This document shows positions 5,871 to 10,515 of a stretch of DNA of 10,515 nt, piece after piece. The DNA is from Thermoleophilia bacterium (GTDB lineage Bacteria; Actinomycetota; Thermoleophilia; Gaiellales; Gaiellaceae). The notes beneath the pieces are model-generated. The model had not been told where the DNA came from. It worked only from the letters and a program-made list of their open reading frames with translations, and searched no databases. Each line of letters opens with the position of its first letter. Within the stretch, counting starts at the first letter, position 1. A program made the translations under genes and the position numbers. Location of the stretch: contig JAICLM010000059.1 in NCBI GenBank assembly GCA_025927435.1, positions 1 through 10,515 on the forward strand. The letters run 5' to 3'.

Positions 5871-7106
5871 TCAGATCTGCCAGGCCCCCTCATGGATCAG
5901 CGGGACGCGCCGCCCGCGGGCGTCGAAGCCGGTCGCCTCGAGCTTGGGGCCGCCGATCATCACGTCGAGGTGAATCGTCGAGTTGTTGACACCACGTGCG
6001 GGACTCTCCGAACGCGTGCCGCCGAAACCGCTGCCGAACGCGATGTGGGCTGCCGCGTTCTCGTCGAGCAGCGTGTTGTAGTAGATGCGACCGGTCTGGC
6101 CGATGCGCGAGGAGGCGTCGACGAGCGCGACCTCGCCGAGCCGTCGCCCCATCCGGTCGGTGTCGATGAAGTCAGCCACGAAATCGCGCTCGGCGTCGGA
6201 GTCGGCCTCGAGCCGCACGAGGCGCCCCCTGGAGAACTCGCCGCGAAGGCCGTGGATCAGCCGGCCGCGAAAAGAGAGGGGGAAGGTGCAGCGGAACGTC
6301 CCGCTCGTCTGCCGAGGGTCCGGGCTCGTGAAGACCTCCTCGGTCGGCATGTTCGAGGCGAGGATTCGTCCGTCGGCGAGCTTCTCGAAGCCGCCGAGCC
6401 AGCGGGTGCCCTCCGCGAAGCCGAGGTCGAGCGCCGTCCCCGGCCCGCGCAGCTCAACCCGGGTGAGGCCGAGCTTCGTCAGCCGGGCGGAGCGGCGGCT
6501 GAGCGTGCGGAGGTGCTTGACCCAGCCGCTCGTCCCCTTCCCGTCCTCGTCGGCGAGCCGGCAGAAGCGGAGGAGGTCGCGGGCGAGCTTTCGCTTCGCC
6601 TTCAGCGGGTCGAGCTTGGGGTAGACCTGGCCTGCCCAGTGATCGGTCGGCCAGCCCGCGATGATCCAGCGCGCGCGCATGTCCAGCTGGGCGCGGCGCA
6701 CGAAGCCCAACTGCTTCACGAGCCGCGAGTAGTCGGCGCCGATCCGCTCGGGGGAGACGCCGTCGAGGTAGCCGGCCTCTCCTTCGCCGGCGATGTGGGC
6801 GAGCGCGCCGTGCGGGCCTGTCGCCTCCCGGTAGCGACGGCGCGACCACGGTGACAGCGCGCCCAGAGCGTCGTCGCTGCCGTGCAGGAGCCTGGCACGC
6901 ATGACGAGCGGGTCGGATGTGACCACGTCGACGAACTGCGCCCCGGCGCGGTACGCGGACTCGGCTACTGCGACGAGCAGCTCTCGATGCTCCGGCTCGC
7001 CCTGGACGACGAGCGTGTCGCCCTTTTCGAGGCCGAGGGACGCCCGCACGATCGCGTCGGCATAGCGCGCGAGCGACTCCGGCGGCAGCAACGTTTCGCG
7101 CGCCAC
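5871..7106 (-). CDS. M29-family metallo-aminopeptidase (AmpS/aminopeptidase T-like)
   Basis: This 411-residue protein has the normal length for M29 peptidases, which remove N-terminal residues from peptides using a two-metal site. Conserved blocks are NMPTEEVFTSPD (252-263, with metal-ligand Glu at 256/257), LGEVALVD (E325), LLDENAAAHIAFG (H354) and STIHLDVMIG (H379 and D381). The spacing from E325 to H354 equals that in characterised members. There is no signal peptide, so it is cytosolic. At H354+7, where I recall a tyrosine in characterised enzymes, there is F361; this may be a normal bacterial variant. The GTG start is one base after the stop of the STAS gene (TGA-C-GTG) with no good ribosome site, so translational coupling is likely. 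Downstream it abuts or overlaps the lipoprotein gene. Family assignment is firm; the physiological substrate is unknown. Confidence 0.9.
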   Translation of the reverse strand: MARETLLPPESLARYADAIVRASLGLEKGDTLVVQGEPEHRELLVAVAESAYRAGAQFVDVVTSDPLVMRARLLHGSDDALGALSPWSRRRYREATGPHGALAHIAGEGEAGYLDGVSPERIGADYSRLVKQLGFVRRAQLDMRARWIIAGWPTDHWAGQVYPKLDPLKAKRKLARDLLRFCRLADEDGKGTSGWVKHLRTLSRRSARLTKLGLTRVELRGPGTALDLGFAEGTRWLGGFEKLADGRILASNMPTEEVFTSPDPRQTSGTFRCTFPLSFRGRLIHGLRGEFSRGRLVRLEADSDAERDFVADFIDTDRMGRRLGEVALVDASSRIGQTGRIYYNTLLDENAAAHIAFGSGFGGTRSESPARGVNNSTIHLDVMIGGPKLEATGFDARGRRVPLIHEGAWQI

Positions 7107-7107
7107 G

Positions 7108-7491
7108 TCAGCGAGCCGCTTCGAGCGCCTCCGCGACCGTGTCGTGGACGAGGAAATGGCGGTCGAGGCCCGAGACCTCGAGCGCGCGACGAGTCTCGAG
7201 CCCGGGCGCGGCGAGGCGGAAGTTACTGCGGTCGGACATCCGCGAGCGCGCCTCGATCAGCACGCCGAGAGCGGTCGAGTCGATGAACCGCACCTGCTCG
7301 AGGTCGACGACGAGCACGTTCGGCTCGTCTGAGCAGGCGTCGAGCACCGCGGCCCGCACCTCCTCCGCGTTGTAGAGGTCGAGCTCGCCCGCGAGCGAGA
7401 GGACGACTGCGCCGTCGCGGCGGTCGACTGCGGTCACCGCCGAGTCCCGCCCTCCGGATGCCCCGGAGGCCGATGCTGCGTCGTCCGTCAA
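7108..7491 (-). CDS. STAS-domain protein, anti-sigma-factor antagonist type
   Basis: I start this at TTG 7491 because AGGAGG lies four bases upstream (7501-7496); the frame is open to 7542, but that extension is arginine/glycine-rich and has no ribosome site. The product is 127 residues. After a low-complexity Ala/Ser/Gly tail, a STAS domain spans about residues 17-127: the SLAGELDLYNA strand-helix start (32-42), VLVVDLEQVRFIDSTALGVL (59-78) with phosphorylatable S72 after D71, and a C-terminal amphipathic helix. In the SpoIIAA/RsbV family this serine is phosphorylated by an anti-sigma kinase and the unphosphorylated form releases a sigma factor. No kinase or sigma gene is visible here, so its partner must lie elsewhere. 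It heads an operon with the aminopeptidase (1-nt gap) and lipoprotein, divergent from hpnC. Confidence 0.88.
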   Translation of the reverse strand: MTDDAASASGASGGRDSAVTAVDRRDGAVVLSLAGELDLYNAEEVRAAVLDACSDEPNVLVVDLEQVRFIDSTALGVLIEARSRMSDRSNFRLAAPGLETRRALEVSGLDRHFLVHDTVAEALEAAR

Positions 7492-7495
7492 ATCC

Positions 7496-7501
7496 CCTCC
7501 T
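7496..7501 (-). promoter_or_regulatory. Shine-Dalgarno site AGGAGG deciding the TTG start of the STAS gene
   Basis: AGGAGG, inside GGGAGGAGGGG (7504-7494), stands four bases before TTG 7491-7489. The arrangement is the same as for the membrane protein at 444 and argues against the longer open frame beginning at 7542. Confidence 0.7.
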
Positions 7502-7510
7502 CCCACGGTT

Positions 7511-7522
7511 CGTCCGCGGACG
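7511..7522. promoter_or_regulatory. Perfect 12-bp palindrome between divergent STAS and hopanoid operons
   Basis: CGTCCGCGGACG reads the same on both strands and lies near the middle of the 69-bp region that separates the two divergent operons. It is in the right place to be an operator shared by both. No factor can be named from the sequence. Confidence 0.35.
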
Positions 7523-7541
7523 GTCGGCGCCCGCGCGGCCA

Positions 7542-7554
7542 TTCAAGCAAGAAT
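7542..7554 (+). promoter_or_regulatory. Candidate promoter -10 region for hpnC, possibly leaderless
   Basis: TTCAAGCAAGAAT ends six bases before the GTG of hpnC. AAGAAT matches four of six bases of TATAAT, and its distance would place the transcription start at or next to the GTG. hpnC has no Shine-Dalgarno site, which fits a leaderless transcript. No clear -35 is seen. The octamer TTCAAGCA is shared with 1861-1868. Confidence 0.35.
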
Positions 7555-7560
7555 GGTCTG

Positions 7561-8367
7561 GTGGAGCTCGCCGAGATCGCCGCACGTGCCGCCGGCGAGA
7601 ACTTCCCCGTCGGCTCGGTCCTCTTCCCGCGCCAGCTGCGGCCTCACATCCGCGCGCTGTACTGCTACGCGCGCTTCGTGGACGAGCTCGGCGACGCGTA
7701 CGAGGGCGACCGCCTCGCGGCGCTCGACGAGCTCGAGCGCGAGGTGGATGCAGCCTTCGCGGGCGAGGCGGTCTGGCCGATCCTGCGGAACGTGCAGCCG
7801 ACGATTCGCGAGTTCGACCTGCCGCGCGAGCCGTTCCTGCGGCTGATCGAGGCGAACCGCATGGACCAGCGCGTCCCGGAGTACGAGACGTGGGCCGAGC
7901 TGAAGCACTACTGCGTCCACTCGGCCGATCCCTGCGGCCGGCTCGTGCTCGGTGTCCTCCGCAGGCTGGACGAGCCGGAGCTGGTCGCCGCGAGCGATTC
8001 CGTGTGCACCGGGCTGCAGCTGGTCAACTTCCTTCAGGACGTGCCGCGCGACCTCGAGCTCGGCCGCATCTACCTGCCGGCGGACGACCGGCGCACCTTC
8101 GGCGATCCGCCGCTCGACCGGCCGACGGAGGAGCTGCGCGGGCTGCTCCGGTTCGAGGCGCAGCGCGCTGCGGAGCTCCTCGCCGCGGGCGAGGAGCTGC
8201 GCGAGCGGATCGGCGGGCGGCTCGGCCGGGCGGTCGCGCTCTTCTCCCGCGGTGGGCTGGCCGCGCTCGACGCGCTCGATTCGGCCGGCTGGGACATCTT
8301 CAGCGGTCGGCCGCGGCCGTCGCGCGCCCGCCTCGCGCGCGAGGCCGCACTCGTCCTCGTGCGATGA
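7561..8367 (+). CDS. hpnC: Hydroxysqualene synthase, squalene/phytoene synthase family
   Basis: This 268-residue protein of the trans-isoprenyl diphosphate synthase fold is the first gene of the hopanoid block. Two aspartate-rich motifs bind the diphosphate through magnesium: D41-E-L-G-D45 after YCYARFV, and D160-V-P-R-D164 in LVNFLQDVPRDLELGRIYLP. HpnC converts presqualene diphosphate to hydroxysqualene. I distinguish it from HpnD by gene order, since hpnC-hpnD-hpnE is the usual arrangement, and by the shorter second motif typical of HpnC. The GTG at 7561 is used because it sits at the start of homology; the ATG at 7553 is in another frame. There is no ribosome site, and the transcript may be leaderless. 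Its stop overlaps the hpnD start as ATGA. Family assignment is firm; the HpnC/HpnD split is likely. Confidence 0.9.
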   Translation: MELAEIAARAAGENFPVGSVLFPRQLRPHIRALYCYARFVDELGDAYEGDRLAALDELEREVDAAFAGEAVWPILRNVQPTIREFDLPREPFLRLIEANRMDQRVPEYETWAELKHYCVHSADPCGRLVLGVLRRLDEPELVAASDSVCTGLQLVNFLQDVPRDLELGRIYLPADDRRTFGDPPLDRPTEELRGLLRFEAQRAAELLAAGEELRERIGGRLGRAVALFSRGGLAALDALDSAGWDIFSGRPRPSRARLAREAALVLVR

Positions 8368-9227
8368 GCGCTGACCGCAACGTCTCGCTCGCCTACCACG
8401 AGGTCGCTCATGTCACACGGCGCGAGGCGAAGAACTTCGCGTACGGAATCATGGTGCTGCCGCGCGACAAGCGGCGCGCCATTGCCGCCGTGTACGCGTT
8501 TGCGCGCGAGGTGGACGACATCGCCGACGGCACCCTCCCTGATGCGGATAAGCGCGACCACCTCGAGCGTTTGCACGAGGTACTCGAGACTGTCGACTCG
8601 CACAGCGCGGCTTCGATCGCCGACCACGGCGGCGCACCGTGGGCGGTCGCTCTCGCCGACTCTCGCACCCGGTTCCCCATTCCCCTTGAGGCGCTGCACG
8701 CGCTCGTCGACGGAGGCTTGCAAGACCTCGACCAGTCCACATACGCCGATTTCGCCGAGCTGCGCGGCTACTGCGAGAAGGTCGCGGGCGCGGTCGGGCT
8801 TGCTTGTGTCCCCATCTACAAAGAGGGTCGGTACGGCTCGGACGACACGGAGCACGCCATGACGCTCGGGATCGCGCTCCAGTTGATCAACATCATCCGC
8901 GATGTCGACGAGGACCGGCGGCTCGGCCGCGTCTATCTCCCGCAGGACGAGCTCACCGCGTTCGGTGTCGAGGAGCTGGCTCCGTCGCCGCAGTTTCGGG
9001 AGCTGATGGCGTTCGAGGCCGAGCGGGCGCGCACGTATCTCGCCGAGGGGCTGCGCCTCCTCGACTCGCTCGACCGCCGCAGCGCGCTCTGCGTCGGCAC
9101 CTTCGCCGGCCTGTATCGCGAGACGCTCGACCGGATCGAGGCGGGCGGCTTCGACGTCTTCGGCGAGAAGACGCGGCTCTCGGCTCCGCGCAAGCTCGCC
9201 GTCGTGGCGCGAGGGCTCCTGCCGTGA
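8364..9227 (+). CDS. hpnD: Presqualene diphosphate synthase, squalene/phytoene synthase family
   Basis: This 287-residue enzyme joins two farnesyl diphosphates into presqualene diphosphate, the entry step to squalene in the HpnCDE route. The aspartate motifs are D51-D-I-A-D55 in YAFAREVDDIADG and D180-V-D-E-D184 in LINIIRDVDEDRRLGRVYLP. The FAYGIMVLPRDKRRAIAAVYAF block near residues 29-47 and GYCEKVAGAVG are characteristic of the family. The start is ATG 8364, overlapping the hpnC stop by four bases (ATGA); the open frame reaches back to 7458, but that part is out-of-frame hpnC. The stop overlaps the GTG of hpnE as GTGA. Phytoene synthase is the main alternative, but the neighbours, hpnC and hpnE, favour HpnD. 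Confidence 0.92.
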   Translation: MSADRNVSLAYHEVAHVTRREAKNFAYGIMVLPRDKRRAIAAVYAFAREVDDIADGTLPDADKRDHLERLHEVLETVDSHSAASIADHGGAPWAVALADSRTRFPIPLEALHALVDGGLQDLDQSTYADFAELRGYCEKVAGAVGLACVPIYKEGRYGSDDTEHAMTLGIALQLINIIRDVDEDRRLGRVYLPQDELTAFGVEELAPSPQFRELMAFEAERARTYLAEGLRLLDSLDRRSALCVGTFAGLYRETLDRIEAGGFDVFGEKTRLSAPRKLAVVARGLLP

Positions 9228-10450
9228 ACGTCGCGGTGGTCGGCGGCGGGCTCGCAGGGCTCGCCGCGGCGCTCGACCTCGTGGACGCGGGTCATGCCGT
9301 GACGGTGTACGAGGCGCGGCCGACGCTCGGCGGCGCAGTCCAGACGTTGCCGGAGCGCGAGGGCGATCCGGAGCCGCCACCCGACAACGGGCAGCACATC
9401 GCGCTCGGCTGCTTCACCGAGTACGTGCGCTTCCTCGAGCGGATCGGCGAAGGCGACGCCTACCTTCGTATGCCGCTCGCGCTCCCTGTGCTCGACGAGG
9501 ACGGGCGGTTCGCGACGATCCGGCCGAGGCTTGCGTCGCTGCTTCGCTACAGGCATCTGCGAATCAGTGACCGTATGCGGATCCCGATGGTCACCGCGCG
9601 TTGCCGGAACGCGCGAGCGACGCCGGGCGAGACGTTCGGCTCGCTGCTGCGACGGCTCGGCGCGAGCGACGCTTCCATCGACCGGTTCTGGGACGTCTTC
9701 ATCCGTCCGGCGCTCAATCTCCGCTGCGATGAGGTCGACGCCGACGCAGGTCTCTTCACCGTTCGCACTGCGCTGCTCGGCCCGCGCGGGAACAGTGATC
9801 TGATCCTGCCGACGAAGCCGCTCGGCTGGATGCATGGCGACGCGGCCCACCGCGTGCTCGGCGATCGCGTCCGGCTCGACCACCGGGTCGGATCGCTGGA
9901 GGAGCTGGACGCCGACGCGATCGTCGTCGCAGTGCCGCCGCGAGAGAGCGCGCGCTTGCTAGGCGAGCCGGAGCCCTCGCTCGAGGACTCCCCGATCGTG
10001 AGCGTCCACCTCCTGTTCGATCGGCCGCTGCTCGGGGCGAAGCTCGCGGCGCTGCTCGGCTCCGACAGCCACTGGGTCTTCGACCGCGGTCTGCTGACCA
10101 AGGGCGACGAGTCCAACGCCGGGTGGTACCTCACAGTCGTCTCGAGCGGCGTGCCGGAGCTGCTCGACGTGCGCGGTCGCGAGCTGGTGGAGCGGATCGC
10201 CGGGCAGCTCACCGAGCGGCTCGGCGGGGCGGAGCTGCTGTGGTCGCGCGTCAGCCGCGAGCCGTACGCGACGATCGCGCTGCGGCCGGGCGTCGAGCGG
10301 CCCGGAGTGGAGACGTCGCGGCCGAACGTGGCGCGCGCCGGTTCCTGGACCGACACCGGCTGGCCGGCGACGATGGAGAGCGCGATCCGAAGCGGCCGCC
10401 GGGCGGCTCAGCACATCTTGAGCAGCACTTCCGCCAGAGTTACTGCCTGA
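9224..10450 (+). CDS. hpnE: Hydroxysqualene dehydroxylase, squalene-associated FAD-dependent oxidoreductase
   Basis: This 408-residue amine-oxidase/phytoene-desaturase-like flavoprotein reduces hydroxysqualene to squalene, the last step before cyclisation. The N-terminus has a Rossmann FAD-binding motif, VVGGGLAGLAAALDL with G7-x-G9-x2-G12, and E30 at the end of the second strand. The family signature DNGQHIALGCFTEYVRFLERIG follows at about residues 54-75, and the C-terminus has TDTGWPATMESAIRSGRRAA, the second FAD-contacting motif of this superfamily. The start is GTG 9224, overlapping the hpnD stop by four bases; the in-frame opening back to 8804 is a shadow of hpnD. The ribosome presumably reinitiates from hpnD. 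The stop is one base from the next ATG. Assignment rests on both motifs and gene order and is strong. Confidence 0.93.
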   Translation: MNVAVVGGGLAGLAAALDLVDAGHAVTVYEARPTLGGAVQTLPEREGDPEPPPDNGQHIALGCFTEYVRFLERIGEGDAYLRMPLALPVLDEDGRFATIRPRLASLLRYRHLRISDRMRIPMVTARCRNARATPGETFGSLLRRLGASDASIDRFWDVFIRPALNLRCDEVDADAGLFTVRTALLGPRGNSDLILPTKPLGWMHGDAAHRVLGDRVRLDHRVGSLEELDADAIVVAVPPRESARLLGEPEPSLEDSPIVSVHLLFDRPLLGAKLAALLGSDSHWVFDRGLLTKGDESNAGWYLTVVSSGVPELLDVRGRELVERIAGQLTERLGGAELLWSRVSREPYATIALRPGVERPGVETSRPNVARAGSWTDTGWPATMESAIRSGRRAAQHILSSTSARVTA

Positions 10451-10451
10451 G

Positions 10452-10515
10452 ATGGCCGTCACAGCCGAGCTGACCCGCCTCGACAGCGCGATCGACCGCG
10501 GCACCCGCCGGCTGC
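10452..10515 (+). CDS. shc: Start of a probable squalene-hopene cyclase (cut by window edge)
   Basis: ATG 10452 follows the hpnE stop after one base (TGA-G-ATG) and the frame stays open for 21 codons to the window end. The visible peptide, MAVTAELTRLDSAIDRGTRRL, resembles the amphipathic N-terminal helix of squalene-hopene cyclases, where a similar alternation of Leu, Ala and Arg precedes the first QW repeat. Nothing diagnostic, such as the DxDD motif, is in view. The identity rests mainly on position, since a cyclase commonly follows hpnCDE and would use the squalene they make. That a coding region begins here is likely; the name is inferred. Confidence 0.6.
   Translation, partial: MAVTAELTRLDSAIDRGTRRL

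Noticed and set aside
5892..6854. A 320-residue plus-strand open frame opposite the aminopeptidase
   Set aside because: It is Glu/Ala/Val-rich and antisense to a full-length M29 enzyme; I see no independent coding evidence.
7458..8363. A long N-terminal extension fused to HpnD
   Set aside because: The frame is open but lies out of frame across hpnC; an ATG in an ATGA overlap starts HpnD exactly where the family homology begins.
8070..9380. A 436-residue minus-strand open frame opposite hpnC, hpnD and hpnE
   Set aside because: It is a low-complexity antisense shadow of three clearly functional genes, with no domain and no plausible start context.

Overview
The window is very GC-rich, with tightly packed genes, many GTG/TTG starts and long antisense open frames. 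Together with a short class A penicillin-binding protein and a complete squalene route to hopanoids, this points to a high-GC actinobacterium, most likely of the Thermoleophilia type (Gaiellales/Solirubrobacterales). That placement is an inference from gene content and protein style, not from a marker gene.

Layout. Positions 1-444 (minus) hold the N-terminal part of a multi-pass membrane protein that starts divergently from an OmpR/PhoB-type response regulator (511-1197, plus), so the two probably form a two-component pair cut by the window edge. Convergent to the regulator is a small membrane protein with two C-terminal zinc ribbons (1212-1793, minus). It is divergent from a bifunctional peptidoglycan synthase (about 1882-3951, plus). 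A phospholipase D-superfamily protein with two HKD motifs follows on the same strand (3991-5448). A 12-pair hairpin with one mismatch spans both stop codons where this block meets the next, convergent one.

The minus-strand block 7491-5455 reads STAS-domain regulator, M29-type metallo-aminopeptidase, small predicted lipoprotein. The genes are so close (1-nt gap, then an 11-nt gap or a CTGA overlap) that they should be co-transcribed and translationally coupled. Divergent from it, across a 69-bp intergenic region with a perfect 12-bp palindrome, is the hopanoid block: hpnC (7561), hpnD (ATGA overlap), hpnE (GTGA overlap) and the first 21 codons of what is almost certainly squalene-hopene cyclase (10452, 1-nt gap).

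How they fit. HpnD, HpnC and HpnE convert two farnesyl diphosphates to presqualene diphosphate, hydroxysqualene and squalene, and the next gene would cyclise squalene to hopene, a membrane-ordering lipid. Nearly every other gene also has an envelope role (peptidoglycan synthesis, phospholipid chemistry, membrane zinc-ribbon protein, lipoprotein) or a signalling role (sensor/response regulator, STAS). I see no mobile element, CRISPR array, tRNA, rRNA or phage gene, and no clearly new defence or biosynthetic system. The most interesting leads are the compact STAS/aminopeptidase/lipoprotein operon facing the hopanoid operon, and a repeated promoter-like motif placed just upstream of two GTG starts.
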